64,000 nt of DNA from an uncultured Dokdonia sp. (GCA_947503305.1 CANNDF010000001.1:124001-188000), one strand, 5' to 3'; positions 33,087 to 42,496 are shown, counted from the stretch's first letter. The notes: generated by a model from the sequence alone, not told the origin. A program made the numbers and translations.

Positions 33087-34358
33087 TTAGTCTATCGTAT
33101 CAAATCCACAATATGGAATTAATGCTTTGGGTATTTTAATTCCTTCAGGGGTTTGACAATTTTCTAAAATTCCTGCCAGCACACGTGGCAATGCTAAGGC
33201 GCTACCATTAAGTGTATGAGCTAGCATTTTCTTACCGTCCTTATCTTTTATACGTAGCTTTAAACGATTGGCCTGGAACGTTCTAAAGTTAGACACAGAA
33301 CTTATTTCTAGCCAGCGATCTTGTGCTGTTGAAAAGACTTCAAAATCATAGGTAAGATGAGATGTAAATCCTAGATCGCCGCCACATAATCTAAGAACTC
33401 TATAAGGTAATTCTAACTCATCCAAAATGGCTTTTATATGAGCGACCATTCCATCTAGTGCTACCCCCGAATTATCAGGATGTTCAATACGCACAATCTC
33501 TACCTTATCAAACTGATGTAAGCGATTCAATCCACGAACATGTGCTCCATAAGATCCTGCTTCTCGTCTAAAACATGGTGTATAACCTGTACAAGTAATA
33601 GGCAAATCACTAGCATTCACCATATCACCTCTAAACATATTTGTCACAGGAACTTCTGCTGTAGGGATTAAATAGAGATCATCTGCCACAGCGTGATACA
33701 TTTGTCCTTCCTTATCAGGAAGTTGCCCTGTTCCATATCCTGATGCTTCATTTACTAAGTGAGGCACTTGATATTCTGTATATCCCGCACTTGTGTTTTT
33801 ATCTAAAAAATAACTGATAAGTGCTCGTTGTAATCTTGCGCCTTTTCCTTTATAAACAGGAAAACCGGCACCTGTGATTTTATTCCCTAGTTCAAAATCA
33901 ATAATATCATACTTTTTGGCAAGCTCCCAATGGGGTTGTGCTCCATCGTGAAGTGTCGGAATATTTCCCTTGCGAAATACCTCTTCATTATCTTCATCAC
34001 TATTCCCTTCCGGAACACTATCATGTGGAATATTAGGAATCGTATACAGAAGTTCTTGCAGTTTTTCTGTTGCCGTATTAAGAGCTTCTTGTAAAACTTT
34101 AGACTGGTCTTTTAATCCTGCTGTTTTTTCTTTAAGCAAGTTTGCCTTTTGAGCTTCACCATTTTTAAAAAGGATCCCTATTTCTTTAGAAAACGAATTA
34201 CTGTCTGCTAGTACTTGGTCTAGTTGTGTTTGTGAACTTCGGCGTTGTTCATCTGCTGCTAGCACTTGTTCTAACAATGGTGCAGCATCTATATTTCTTT
34301 TTTTAAGAGCTTCTACAAAAGCATCCTTATGTTCTCTTATTTGAGCTACTTCCAGCAT
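33087..34358 (-). CDS. serS: seryl-tRNA synthetase
   Basis: A 423-residue class II synthetase. The N-terminal antiparallel coiled coil (about 30-100) binds the long variable arm of tRNA-Ser. Motif 2 is FRREAGSYGAHVRGLNRLHQF (about 265-285) and motif 3 includes NGSALALPRVLAGILEN (about 380-396). Full normal length. Confidence 0.97.
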   Translation of the reverse strand: MLEVAQIREHKDAFVEALKKRNIDAAPLLEQVLAADEQRRSSQTQLDQVLADSNSFSKEIGILFKNGEAQKANLLKEKTAGLKDQSKVLQEALNTATEKLQELLYTIPNIPHDSVPEGNSDEDNEEVFRKGNIPTLHDGAQPHWELAKKYDIIDFELGNKITGAGFPVYKGKGARLQRALISYFLDKNTSAGYTEYQVPHLVNEASGYGTGQLPDKEGQMYHAVADDLYLIPTAEVPVTNMFRGDMVNASDLPITCTGYTPCFRREAGSYGAHVRGLNRLHQFDKVEIVRIEHPDNSGVALDGMVAHIKAILDELELPYRVLRLCGGDLGFTSHLTYDFEVFSTAQDRWLEISSVSNFRTFQANRLKLRIKDKDGKKMLAHTLNGSALALPRVLAGILENCQTPEGIKIPKALIPYCGFDTID

Positions 34359-34382
34359 GATCGTATTCTTTATTTAGAATGA

Positions 34383-34417
34383 ATTTCCTTTGTTTAAGAC
34401 GGCAAATTTAAGGAAAT
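34383..34417 (-). promoter_or_regulatory. serS promoter region with inverted repeat
   Basis: A minus-strand -7 box TAAATTTG lies at 34410-34403. Around it, ATTTCCTT (34383-34390) and AAGGAAAT (34410-34417) form a perfect 8-bp dyad spaced by 19 bases. The arrangement could be an operator; no T-box features are seen. Confidence 0.4.
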
Positions 34418-34433
34418 CAGTAAAGATCACGCG

Positions 34434-35774
34434 CTATTCCTCCTTCAAATAATCGCCACTATCTAAAACCCAATCAGAATGTCCCCAATAATTCCATGAT
34501 ACCGATGCAAGATCTACCTTAGGATCTATAAGAAGTTGGTATTTACGATGATTTACTTTTACTCGACAATTTACAAATACCGCTATATCCTGTCCTTTTG
34601 CAGCATATTCTTTTTTTAACCGTTGTGCAAACTGCCAAATCACATCAGGTTTTGTTCGTATAGTCCGTAATTGTCTTTTTGACAAATAGTCTTTAAGATT
34701 GACAGTCGTTCTCTTTTTGGTTTCTTTATCTACTACAAAAAAATGTGTAGATCCATTTTTAGTACGTAACATCATACGCCAACTCAACCTATGGCCTTCT
34801 TCATTCCATAAAACATCATCATTAATAAATCGATGGCGAGAAGGTAACCCTATTTGTAGTAAAAAGTAAATTACCATAATAGCAATTCCTAGATTACCTA
34901 ACCTAGGTTTCTGCACCTCACTTCCTTTATAATAGGTTTTCCAACGCTTTAGGAAAAGCCTATGTATAACATCTGTCGGAAAGAAAAACAATGAGAATGC
35001 CAGTGACATATATGGGAAAATTCCTATCTGAAATACTATCGAATTAAATAAATGAAAGAATACAGAAATCCCAAACGCCCACTTACGTGTCTTCTTCCAT
35101 AATAAAGCAGGTATAATCAATCCGTCAAAAAGAATTCCTACATATGAAATCACCCAGTGAATCCATCGTTCCTGAAGTAAATCTCCTACAAGCCAATAAT
35201 TCTGACGACTTTTCATCAATATTTCTGGAACTATAGCTGCTAGCCAATCTGGATACAGTTTTGCAATAGATGCATATGTATATACTATCCATAATTGCAG
35301 GACAATGATAAGCGTTACCCATCTGGGCATACTTAATGATTTGATCTTTGGATTATTTGCATCTATTGAAAATGCTCTATGTGCAGGCAGTAATGCCATA
35401 ATCCATAACAACAGCATCAATAAATAGTAGTGGTTATTATAGGCTGTTTTTTGCATAAGATAGACCGCACTCCACATAAGAGCATATCCAAGTATTCCTA
35501 CCCGATATTTATACCCTACCATGACCATGACACCAAAGACCCCCATCAATGTAAAATAAAAATACATCTGTGGCCCTGTTCCTGGAAAGGTTTGAAGAAA
35601 GTCAAATCCTATAAAATTAAATGTAAAATCTGGCTCTACAAAAACACGTCGCACCCATCCTGTTGCAATAGCACCCCATGCTTCTAAGGTAATTAACAAC
35701 CCAAAGAATACTCTAAAGACAACCAACGGGCTATTGTCTATCTGTGTAAAGAGGTATGTATGGAGACGCTTCAT
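34434..35774 (-). CDS. HTTM domain (gamma-carboxylase-like) membrane protein
   Basis: A 446-residue protein with about eight transmembrane segments in the first 310 residues and a C-terminal soluble part of about 130 residues. The horizontally transferred transmembrane (HTTM) pattern is seen in VFRVFFGLLITLEAWGAI and YNNHYYLLMLLLWIMALLPA, as in vitamin K-dependent gamma-carboxylase homologues. Whether it carboxylates anything is unknown. It overlaps ribF by four bases and is the third gene of the pth-ribF-HTTM operon. Confidence 0.85.
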   Translation of the reverse strand: MKRLHTYLFTQIDNSPLVVFRVFFGLLITLEAWGAIATGWVRRVFVEPDFTFNFIGFDFLQTFPGTGPQMYFYFTLMGVFGVMVMVGYKYRVGILGYALMWSAVYLMQKTAYNNHYYLLMLLLWIMALLPAHRAFSIDANNPKIKSLSMPRWVTLIIVLQLWIVYTYASIAKLYPDWLAAIVPEILMKSRQNYWLVGDLLQERWIHWVISYVGILFDGLIIPALLWKKTRKWAFGISVFFHLFNSIVFQIGIFPYMSLAFSLFFFPTDVIHRLFLKRWKTYYKGSEVQKPRLGNLGIAIMVIYFLLQIGLPSRHRFINDDVLWNEEGHRLSWRMMLRTKNGSTHFFVVDKETKKRTTVNLKDYLSKRQLRTIRTKPDVIWQFAQRLKKEYAAKGQDIAVFVNCRVKVNHRKYQLLIDPKVDLASVSWNYWGHSDWVLDSGDYLKEE

Positions 35775-36709
35775 TGATTATCTATAGTTTCTATATAGTT
35801 TCTAGAAAAAGTTTCATCTGCCTGCATGGCTTCTATAAGGCCCTTTACAGAATCAAAATGTTTTTCTTCTCGAATTCGTGTTAAAATTTCTATAGACAAT
35901 ACCATACCATAAAGATCTGCATCAAAATCAAAAAAATACGTTTCTATAGTTTGTGTGTGCCCTCCCACAGTAGGGTTTGTACCTATATTCATCATCCCAT
36001 AAACCCTTGCTTCATCTATTATAGATGAAACCACATATACCCCTTGAGCAGGTATTAGTTTATAGGGTTCTGGAATTTCGAGGTTTGCTGTAGGGTATCC
36101 TATTGTTTTACCTAAGCTTTTTCCTTTGACAACCTTACCTGTCAACATCATTTGATATCCCAGATATTTATTAGATCTTATAATATTCCCTTCTTGTAGA
36201 GCATTTCTAATTTTAGTAGAACTTATGGCTACATCTTCTAGCTCTTGTTTAGAGATTTCTTCTACTTCAAAACCAAACTCCTCTCCATATTGTTTTAAGT
36301 CATCAATATTTGCGTTGCGATTACGCCCAAATCGATGGTCATATCCGATAATTACTTTTTTAACATTAAGAGTCTGTACTAATATACTTTCTACAAATTC
36401 TTCGGCATACATTCTTGAAAAGTCTATCGTAAAAGGATGAACAACAAGATGATCTAATCCTAAACTTTCTAGTAATACACCTCGTTCTTCTATGGTATTA
36501 ATAAGTTTAATATCTGAGTCTTTCTGCAAGACCATCCGAGGGTGTGGAAAAAAAGTAAGTACTAATGACTCCCAGTCATTAGCGTTTGCACTTTCTACTA
36601 ATCGTGAGATAATTTTTTGATGCCCTATATGGACGCCATCAAAGGTTCCTATAGTAACTACGGTCCCTTTTTCTGAAGTAAATGTTTGTGCGCCCTGGTG
36701 TGTTTTCAA
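35771..36709 (-). CDS. ribF: bifunctional riboflavin kinase / FAD synthetase
   Basis: A 312-residue enzyme making FMN and FAD. The N-terminal adenylyltransferase has GTFDGVHIGHQ (about 22-32) and GYDHRFGRNRN; the C-terminal kinase has GYPTANLEIP (about 203-212) and MNIGTNPTVGG. The start is TTG at 36709, two bases after the pth stop, and matches the family N-terminus; no ATG precedes the catalytic motif. It is translated with pth upstream and the HTTM gene downstream. No FMN riboswitch is visible. Confidence 0.95.
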   Translation of the reverse strand: MKTHQGAQTFTSEKGTVVTIGTFDGVHIGHQKIISRLVESANANDWESLVLTFFPHPRMVLQKDSDIKLINTIEERGVLLESLGLDHLVVHPFTIDFSRMYAEEFVESILVQTLNVKKVIIGYDHRFGRNRNANIDDLKQYGEEFGFEVEEISKQELEDVAISSTKIRNALQEGNIIRSNKYLGYQMMLTGKVVKGKSLGKTIGYPTANLEIPEPYKLIPAQGVYVVSSIIDEARVYGMMNIGTNPTVGGHTQTIETYFFDFDADLYGMVLSIEILTRIREEKHFDSVKGLIEAMQADETFSRNYIETIDNQ

Positions 36710-36711
36710 TC

Positions 36712-37341
36712 TTATTTTCCGTTATAAGAATTCATAGTATTTGATATTCCTGCAGCTACAAAGGATTGAATCACATCACAGCTTTTTTCTAAGCGTTCTA
36801 CAAGTGCTTTTTCTTCATGATCTGTCCATTCTCCTAATACGTAATCTACCTGTCTCCCTTTTGAAAATTGATCACTTATTCCAAATCTAAATCGGTTATA
36901 CGTAGTGGTACTAAGCTGATTTTGAATATCTTTCAATCCATTATGTCCTCCATCACTACCTTTTGTTTTTACCCGAATAGTCCCAAACTCAAGATTCAGG
37001 TCGTCTGTAATAATCAGTACATTTTCTAAAGCAATTTTCTCTTGTTGCATCCAGTATCTTACTGCTTTTCCACTCAAATTCATATAAGTGCTCGGTTTGA
37101 GAAGTACGACTGTTTTCCCTTTTACTTTTGTTTTGGCAATAGCACCCAATTTTTCAGTTTCAAAATGGGTGTCGTTTGCTTTCGCGAAAGCGTCTACCAC
37201 CATAAAGCCTATATTATGGCGAGTATTTGCGTATTTGGGTCCAATATTGCCCAAACCTACAATGAGAAATTTTTTCATAGGATCTTCAACAGGAGTTCTC
37301 TCTTTTTGTATTCCTAAAATTCGACCAAAAAAAGCTAACAT
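36712..37341 (-). CDS. pth: peptidyl-tRNA hydrolase
   Basis: A 209-residue hydrolase that releases tRNA from stalled peptidyl-tRNA. The core begins with LIVGLGNIGPKYANTRHNIGF (about 26-46, catalytic His42) and includes KPSTYMNLSG and GGHNGLKDI. A 21-residue N-terminal extension precedes MKKFLIV; an internal ATG at 37278 would remove it. Similar extensions occur in flavobacterial homologues, so I keep the longer start. The iterated palindrome at 37178 encodes AFAKA just after the HNIGF block. Confidence 0.95.
   Translation of the reverse strand: MLAFFGRILGIQKERTPVEDPMKKFLIVGLGNIGPKYANTRHNIGFMVVDAFAKANDTHFETEKLGAIAKTKVKGKTVVLLKPSTYMNLSGKAVRYWMQQEKIALENVLIITDDLNLEFGTIRVKTKGSDGGHNGLKDIQNQLSTTTYNRFRFGISDQFSKGRQVDYVLGEWTDHEEKALVERLEKSCDVIQSFVAAGISNTMNSYNGK
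37178..37191. repeat. iterated palindrome inside pth
   Basis: Exact GCTTTCGCGAAAGC, read on the minus strand as AFAKA in VVDAFAKAND. Confidence 0.95.
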
Positions 37342-37371
37342 ATTTCTGCCTCTTTAATGTATAAAAATAAA

Positions 37372-37401
37372 AAAAGCATCTCGAAAACCCGAGATGCTTT
37401 T
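37372..37401. terminator. rho-independent terminator between rplY and pth
   Basis: A perfect 12-bp stem AAAAGCATCTCG / CGAGATGCTTTT with a six-base loop and A/T runs, 22 bases after the rplY stop. It separates the prs-rplY transcript from the pth operon. Confidence 0.9.
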
Positions 37402-37423
37402 GTATAATTTATAAATAAATTAC

Positions 37424-38047
37424 TTATTCAGCTGCTGCTTCGGCTGGTGCCGCCTCAGCTCCTTCGGCAGTTTCTTCTTCATCTTCTTCTTCATCATCAA
37501 CAGCATTACGAGATGTTCTTACTTGACATACTACTGTATTATCAGGATGCATGAATTTGTAAGCTTCGTTCTCAAGGGCTGTAACATATAATTTGTTACC
37601 TATCTTAAGTTCTGTAATATCTGCTTCGATAAAATCAGGAAGGTTATCTGGCAACGCTTTTACACGTAACTTACGATTGTTCTTACGAAGAACACCTCCA
37701 TTAAGAACACCTTTTGAATTTCCTACAAATTTTACAGGAATGATCATTGTTACTTCTTTATCATCAAAAATCTGATAAAAATCGATATGTAAAATACGAT
37801 CGGTTACTGGGTGAAATTGAATGTCTTGAAGGATTGCTCGGTACGAGGTTCCATCAAGTTCGATTTCTACAGTATGCGCATCTGGAGTATATACCAAGTT
37901 TTTAAACGCTAGTTCTGTTGCGCTAAAATGCAATGGCTGATCCCCTCCGTAGATTACGCAAGGTACCTGTCCAGCATTACGTAAGGCCTTAGTAGCTTTC
38001 TTGCCTACGCTTTCTCTTTTAGATCCTTTGATCGAAATTGACTTCAT
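37424..38047 (-). CDS. rplY: 50S ribosomal protein L25 / general stress protein Ctc
   Basis: A 207-residue long-form L25 (TL5/Ctc type) that binds 5S rRNA. The N-terminal L25 domain has [18 protein letters not shown] and [21 protein letters not shown]; the C-terminal TL5 domain follows ([19 protein letters not shown]). The end is a low-complexity acidic/Ala tail. It lies 26 bases after prs, a pairing common across bacteria, and ends at a strong terminator. Confidence 0.95.
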   Translation of the reverse strand: MKSISIKGSKRESVGKKATKALRNAGQVPCVIYGGDQPLHFSATELAFKNLVYTPDAHTVEIELDGTSYRAILQDIQFHPVTDRILHIDFYQIFDDKEVTMIIPVKFVGNSKGVLNGGVLRKNNRKLRVKALPDNLPDFIEADITELKIGNKLYVTALENEAYKFMHPDNTVVCQVRTSRNAVDDEEEDEEETAEGAEAAPAEAAAE

Positions 38048-38073
38048 TTTAAAATATATTAAGTATTAATTAA

Positions 38074-39015
38074 TTACATAACAAACTTAGAGGCAATACT
38101 CGTGTTGCTATTAACACGGTGCATTACATCTGCAAATAATGGGGCACAGCTTAACACTTTTACCTTATTACTTTTATGTTCTCTCGGAATTGAATCTGTA
38201 ACAATCAATTCTTTAAGTTTACTATTTTCTAACTTTTCATAAGCGTTACCACTTAATATGGCATGTGTACATATTGCACGTACACTTAAAGCTCCTTTTT
38301 CCATCATCAGGTCTGCAGCTTTTGTGAGCGTACCCGCGGTATCTACCATATCATCTACAAGTACTACATGTTGTCCTTCTACATTTCCTATAAGTTCCAT
38401 ATGAGAAATGACATTTGCCTTCGCACGTTGCTTATAACATATAACTACATCACTTTCCATCGCTTTACTATACGCATAGGCACGTTTACTTCCTCCCATA
38501 TCCGGAGAAGCAATGGTAAGGTTTTCCAATCCTAAATCTTGTAAATAAGGCAAGAAAATTGTAGATGCAAATAGGTGATCTACAGGTTTTTCAAAAAACC
38601 CTTGAATCTGATCTGCGTGCAAGTCCATTGTGATAATACGCGTTGCTCCTGCTGTTTCTAATAAACTTGCTTTAAGTTTGGCAGCGATAGGGACGCGAGG
38701 TTTGTCTTTACGATCCTGTCTAGCCCATCCAAAATAAGGAATAACAGCAGTAATATGTCTAGCAGATGCACGCTTTGCAGCATCTAGCATTAATAACATT
38801 TCCATCAGGTTATCACTATTAGGCATGGTACTACCTATAATAAACACACGTGATCCACGTACCGATTCTTCAAAAGAAGGTTGAAACTCCCCATCACTAT
38901 ACGTAGAGGTGATAACATTACCTAGCGGTTGCCCGAAAGCTTTTGCAATTTCTTCTGCAAGTATTTTGCTTTTTTGACAAGCAAATATTTTTGGTTGTGG
39001 TACCGTTGCGGCCAT
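38074..39015 (-). CDS. prs: ribose-phosphate pyrophosphokinase
   Basis: A 313-residue PRPP synthase. IIGSTMPNSDNLMEMLLMLD and YFGWARQDRKDKPRVPIAAK hold the ATP site; DLHADQIQGFF (about 130-140) is the metal-binding motif and VLVDDMVDTAGTLTKAA (about 217-233) the PRPP loop. PRPP feeds purine, pyrimidine, His and Trp synthesis. It leads the prs-rplY operon. Confidence 0.97.
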   Translation of the reverse strand: MAATVPQPKIFACQKSKILAEEIAKAFGQPLGNVITSTYSDGEFQPSFEESVRGSRVFIIGSTMPNSDNLMEMLLMLDAAKRASARHITAVIPYFGWARQDRKDKPRVPIAAKLKASLLETAGATRIITMDLHADQIQGFFEKPVDHLFASTIFLPYLQDLGLENLTIASPDMGGSKRAYAYSKAMESDVVICYKQRAKANVISHMELIGNVEGQHVVLVDDMVDTAGTLTKAADLMMEKGALSVRAICTHAILSGNAYEKLENSKLKELIVTDSIPREHKSNKVKVLSCAPLFADVMHRVNSNTSIASKFVM

Positions 39016-39067
39016 CTCTTGTGACAGTTAACAGATTGATTATTGAACCCTCATTTTAAAGGAGGTG

Positions 39068-39075
39068 CAAAAATA
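39068..39075 (-). promoter_or_regulatory. -7 promoter box of prs-rplY
   Basis: Minus-strand TATTTTTG matches TAnnTTTG, 52 bases before the prs start. A TTG lies 25 bases further upstream, slightly beyond the usual spacing. Confidence 0.4.
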
Positions 39076-39141
39076 ATAATTAAAAATGAGTCTAGCTATA
39101 CAAAAATCAGGGTTTTATATGGTTTGAAAGAAATTATTCTT

Positions 39142-39149
39142 TAATTTTG
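39142..39149 (+). promoter_or_regulatory. -7 promoter box of tRNA-Leu
   Basis: Plus-strand TAATTTTG ends 11 bases before the tRNA 5' end. A TTTG at 39123-39126 is 15 bases upstream, a bit close for the -33 element. Confidence 0.5.
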
Positions 39150-39160
39150 TACCCGCTCAT

Positions 39161-39241
39161 GCCGAAATGGCGGAATTGGTAGACGCGCGCGACTCAAACT
39201 CGCGTTCCTTTGGAGTGTGGGTTCGATTCCCACTTTCGGTA
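39161..39241 (+). tRNA. tRNA-Leu (anticodon CAA)
   Basis: A full cloverleaf: acceptor GCCGAAA (39161-39167) pairs with TTTCGGT (39234-39240) and A39241 is the discriminator. The D arm has GGCGGAATTGGTAGACGC, the anticodon loop CTCAAAC gives CAA, a long class II variable arm follows, and the T arm is GTGGG-TTCGATT-CCCAC. CCA is not encoded, as is usual in Bacteroidetes. It stands alone. Confidence 0.97.
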
Positions 39242-39245
39242 CTAA

Positions 39246-39294
39246 AAAACCTCTGTAAATCCATATAGATACTATTGAGATTTATGGAGGTTTT
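39246..39294 (+). terminator. terminator after tRNA-Leu
   Basis: An imperfect 16-bp stem (39246-39261 with 39279-39294), with AAAACCTC / GAGGTTTT outside and TAAATC / GATTTA inside, separated by a TG/TG mismatch. T-rich bases follow. Confidence 0.75.
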
Positions 39295-39379
39295 ATATTT
39301 ATACCCATTACTCCCTCCTATGAAGATCAAAAAATATGCAACATAGCCACTCTTTACTCGTCATTAAAAAAAATAATGA

Positions 39380-40486
39380 ATGCAAAACATGATTGCAATA
39401 CTCGTTTTTTTTGGAGCGGCTCAAGGGTTTGCTATATGCTTACACCTCTATTTTAAAAAGAAAAAGAATAAAAAGACATTTTATTTTTATGCCCTTTTTC
39501 TATTTTCTCTTGCCTTTTTTAATCTCATCTATGCACTCAAGCTATTAGGTATTTCTAATATCGGTTTTATCCCTTTAAATGCCTTCCCGTTTCCTTATAA
39601 ATATCTGATTGGAGTAGGCTTTTATTTCTATATCAAAAAACAAATTATTCAAGAAGGAAGAATTTTTTCCAAACTCGATTATCTTTTGTTTTTACCTGCT
39701 ATTCTTTATGGTTTACTCAGAACCTACTGGTACATTATACTCCATTCTGGGATTGATGAAGATATTTTTTGGAACGTGTATAAGAGTGGTTTTTTTGTAT
39801 ATAACGAATATGTTTATTTAATTTTCAATCTCCTATTAACTATATCCGCTATACGATTCTTAAAAACCAACAAGACGCAAATACGAGGTTTTAATATAGG
39901 TCGTAAAAATTGGGAGTGGTTTTTAAAATTTTCTTACGCATTTATAACCATTATTGTTTTAAACATGGCACTTGCTGTCATAGTACATATCGTAGGAGAT
40001 AACTATAATGGCACGGTATATATCATCCTCTTACTTTTAAATTCGATATACATTTATTGGGTAGGATTTGAGTCACTTACACATTCAAAATTTTTGTTCA
40101 ACAGGTTTACACTTAAAACTCAAAAATCTGATAAAAGTGAAATCCCCACTCCATTTTCATTACAATTTGAGCATCATATAAATGATCAGGAGATCTTTAC
40201 GAATAAAAATTTAAAACTATCAGATCTGGCCACTTTGGTAAATACAACCGATAAAAAATTGTCACTTTACATCCATGAATCTTTTGGGGTTTCTTTTTCA
40301 GAGTATATAAATCAATTACGAGTAGAAAAAGTAAAGATGCTTATGCATACTGAAGAACAAAAAAAGTATACTCTTCTGGCAATTGCAGAAAAAGCAGGGT
40401 TTAGTTCAAAATCATCGTTTAATGCCGTGTTCAAGAAAGTAACAGGTGTAACACCCACACAATACAGAGGGACAAATAAATATTAA
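39380..40486 (+). CDS. membrane-bound AraC family regulator
   Basis: A 368-residue protein with seven hydrophobic segments in the first 230 residues and an AraC-type double helix-turn-helix at about 265-365 (NLKLSDLATLVNTTDKKLS, then YTLLAIAEKAGFSSKSSFNA with KKVTGVTPTQYR). The layout places DNA binding under direct control of a membrane sensor. The next gene, 102 bases downstream in the same direction, encodes an S41 hydrolase; the same combination occurs at 55514-58089. The ligand is unknown. Confidence 0.9.
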   Translation: MQNMIAILVFFGAAQGFAICLHLYFKKKKNKKTFYFYALFLFSLAFFNLIYALKLLGISNIGFIPLNAFPFPYKYLIGVGFYFYIKKQIIQEGRIFSKLDYLLFLPAILYGLLRTYWYIILHSGIDEDIFWNVYKSGFFVYNEYVYLIFNLLLTISAIRFLKTNKTQIRGFNIGRKNWEWFLKFSYAFITIIVLNMALAVIVHIVGDNYNGTVYIILLLLNSIYIYWVGFESLTHSKFLFNRFTLKTQKSDKSEIPTPFSLQFEHHINDQEIFTNKNLKLSDLATLVNTTDKKLSLYIHESFGVSFSEYINQLRVEKVKMLMHTEEQKKYTLLAIAEKAGFSSKSSFNAVFKKVTGVTPTQYRGTNKY

Positions 40487-40553
40487 TCTGTCTAGATTTT
40501 TTTTTCTGGACATTCTTCCTTCTTTTCCCTCAGAAAATTTGTCTTTCCGTCTA

Positions 40554-40561
40554 TAGTTTTG
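40554..40561 (+). promoter_or_regulatory. -7 promoter box of the S41 gene at 40589
   Basis: Plus-strand TAGTTTTG matches TAnnTTTG and lies 27 bases before the ATG. It suggests the S41 gene has its own promoter and is not only read through from the AraC gene. Confidence 0.45.
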
Positions 40562-40588
40562 TCTGTATAAATCACAAAAAATTCAATT

Positions 40589-41635
40589 ATGAAATTCATA
40601 CTTTCAAGTATCGTTATAGGTTTTTTTATGTTGACTACAGCTACCTATAGCCAGAACCAAAGACTCTCTGTAAAAGACAGTATCCAAATTTTTTACTCCA
40701 AATTATTTGAAGAGCTAAAAGAGAATTACCTACATACCCGGAGTGTAGATTGGCCTTCTGTAGAATCCTACACAACAAAAGAGGCTCTTAAGAGCAATTC
40801 ACTAGAAGAATCATTACAGGCCTCTGTAAAACTATTTGATACCATCCAAGGAGATCACTTAGGTATTTTTTCAGAAAAAAACTGGTATAACAGTACCTTA
40901 GGAAAACCTATAACGGTAGAACAAGTTAATCAGAGTCTAACAGATGCCTATGAAAATGAGAAGCCCTTTGAAGCCAAAGTCATCAATAAAGACTATGGTT
41001 ATGTTTTTATTCCGGGTATGCTATTAAAGGATGCTACCCGCGAAGAATTGGATGAAGCCGGACAAAAAATATATGATGCCATTACTGCAATTGATAAGGC
41101 ACATAACTTAAAAGGATGGATTATTGATCTACGTTTAAATATAGGGGGTAATTCCAATGTAATGTTAGCGGGATTGTACCATTTATTAGGTGACGGGACT
41201 ACGCATCTCGTTTTGGATATCGACAAAAATGTAAAAACCCTTTCCAGTTTGAATTCCGGTACTTTGTACAAAAATCATTTAGAGAATACCGCTGTTAAAA
41301 CAAATTCAAATCCAAAGCCTCATATCCCGGTCGCATTAATTTCCGGAATTTTAACAAACAGTGCAGGAGAGTTTGTGATTCTAGGATTTAGAGGTCGGAA
41401 AAACACCCTTGTTATTGGAGAAGAAAGTCATGGTAGCACCACGGCCAACGACTTGTATGAAATGCCATTTGGTATAAAAGCTGCTATTACAGAAAGCTAT
41501 GGTGCCGATAGATCTGCAAAATTTACCAAGTATATTATTCCGGATATTGAGGTTGTAAAAAAGACCAACTTCGAAAATTTATCTAAAGATGAAAACATTA
41601 TCGAAGCTATTAAATTTATAAATTCTAAGTATTAA
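40589..41635 (+). CDS. secreted S41 family peptidase-like protein
   Basis: A 348-residue protein with a signal peptide (about 1-21). It has an S41 (IRBP/tricorn-like) core: GWIIDLRLNIGGNSNVMLAG (about 172-191), then the nucleophile block ILTNSAGEFVIL (near 255) and VIGEESHGSTT. It lacks the PDZ domain and the CtpA FGKG lysine. Such proteins can be peptidases or ligand binders. Its upstream neighbour is a membrane-bound AraC regulator, which suggests control by it. Confidence 0.85.
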   Translation: MKFILSSIVIGFFMLTTATYSQNQRLSVKDSIQIFYSKLFEELKENYLHTRSVDWPSVESYTTKEALKSNSLEESLQASVKLFDTIQGDHLGIFSEKNWYNSTLGKPITVEQVNQSLTDAYENEKPFEAKVINKDYGYVFIPGMLLKDATREELDEAGQKIYDAITAIDKAHNLKGWIIDLRLNIGGNSNVMLAGLYHLLGDGTTHLVLDIDKNVKTLSSLNSGTLYKNHLENTAVKTNSNPKPHIPVALISGILTNSAGEFVILGFRGRKNTLVIGEESHGSTTANDLYEMPFGIKAAITESYGADRSAKFTKYIIPDIEVVKKTNFENLSKDENIIEAIKFINSKY

Positions 41636-41749
41636 TAGTTGGCATCTCGCTATGCGCTGAGAGAAGCAATGGGGAAAATCACAAGGAACATTTTTCTATA
41701 CTGTCATATGATTTTTTCCATTTTTATTCCTCAGTCCCTTAAAAAGGGT

Positions 41750-42373
41750 TCAAAATTTATTGTAAGGAGTATACTTAGGAGGACGTACTCCACTTGCGCG
41801 TAAATAAACCACTGCCTGAGCTCTATGATGGGCAGTATGACTTTCTCCTCGTAAAATAAGATCTAAGTTAGTATGACCTGATAAAAAATCAGGTTTTACT
41901 TTATTTTTTCCTAAAGTCAAACTTTCGTCATTTACAGTTCTTAAACTTGAAATTACATAATCAAACGTACTCGCTACATAGGCAGCTATCAACTCTTTAT
42001 TGACTTTAGGATCTCTTTCCTCCAAGTAATCTGGTTGAAATAGATTGATAGGATCGGGGCGTGGGATCAAGAATTCAGCCTTTATAAGTGCCGGAAAATC
42101 TTTGTATGTTTTAGCGTCTGTCAGAATGCCCATATAAAAGTTATTTATTAATCCCAGATGCATAAAATGCTGTACAAAAGTCATCTGTTCCTTGGAAGGT
42201 GCATACTCTAGTGTATCTTCTGGCATTGCCTCAAAGACAGCCATTGTATATTCTTTGGAGCTTTCCCACCGTTTTATAAGATTTTCTACAATAGGATTAT
42301 TAACAGGGATTTTAGAAGAAATCAATGCCAGCGGACTTAATCCGATTGCACTTAATAAGAGTCTTCGTTTCAT
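41750..42373 (-). CDS. DinB family protein with export signal
   Basis: About 207 residues. The N-terminus MKRRLLLSAIGLSPLALISS looks like a signal peptide, with twin basic residues close to a Tat pattern. The remainder is a four-helix DinB/YfiT bundle with His ligands in FVQHFMHLGLINNFYMG and GESHTAHHRAQAVVYLR, fit to bind a metal. DinB-fold enzymes include thiol-dependent transferases. I prefer the ATG at 42373; another in-frame ATG at 42403 would add ten residues before the signal. Confidence 0.83.
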   Translation of the reverse strand: MKRRLLLSAIGLSPLALISSKIPVNNPIVENLIKRWESSKEYTMAVFEAMPEDTLEYAPSKEQMTFVQHFMHLGLINNFYMGILTDAKTYKDFPALIKAEFLIPRPDPINLFQPDYLEERDPKVNKELIAAYVASTFDYVISSLRTVNDESLTLGKNKVKPDFLSGHTNLDLILRGESHTAHHRAQAVVYLRASGVRPPKYTPYNKF

Positions 42374-42476
42374 GATATCATTTTTAAAAATAACGCAGTT
42401 CATAAATGTATGTAAAAAATAAAAACAGACACCTCAACAAATCCTTAAAATTAATTTGATGTATAAGCAATGTGTA

Positions 42477-42496
42477 TACGCTTTCGCGAAAGCGTA
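42477..42496. repeat. 20-base perfect palindrome with the iterated core, intergenic
   Basis: Core GCTTTCGCGAAAGC at 42480-42493. The 20-mer and the following CTTT are the same as at 16082, but it is not at a convergent gene end. The surrounding 42404-42655 has no gene I can support; one -7-like box TATCTTTG is at 42614-42621 on the plus strand. Confidence 0.95.

Noticed and set aside
34359-34433. T-box leader for serS
   Set aside because: Only a short dyad and a -7 box are present; no T-box sequence or specifier stem, and T-boxes are not expected in this phylum.
36600-37372. FMN riboswitch for ribF
   Set aside because: ribF starts two bases after pth, and the leader of the operon is too short and lacks RFN-type conserved blocks.
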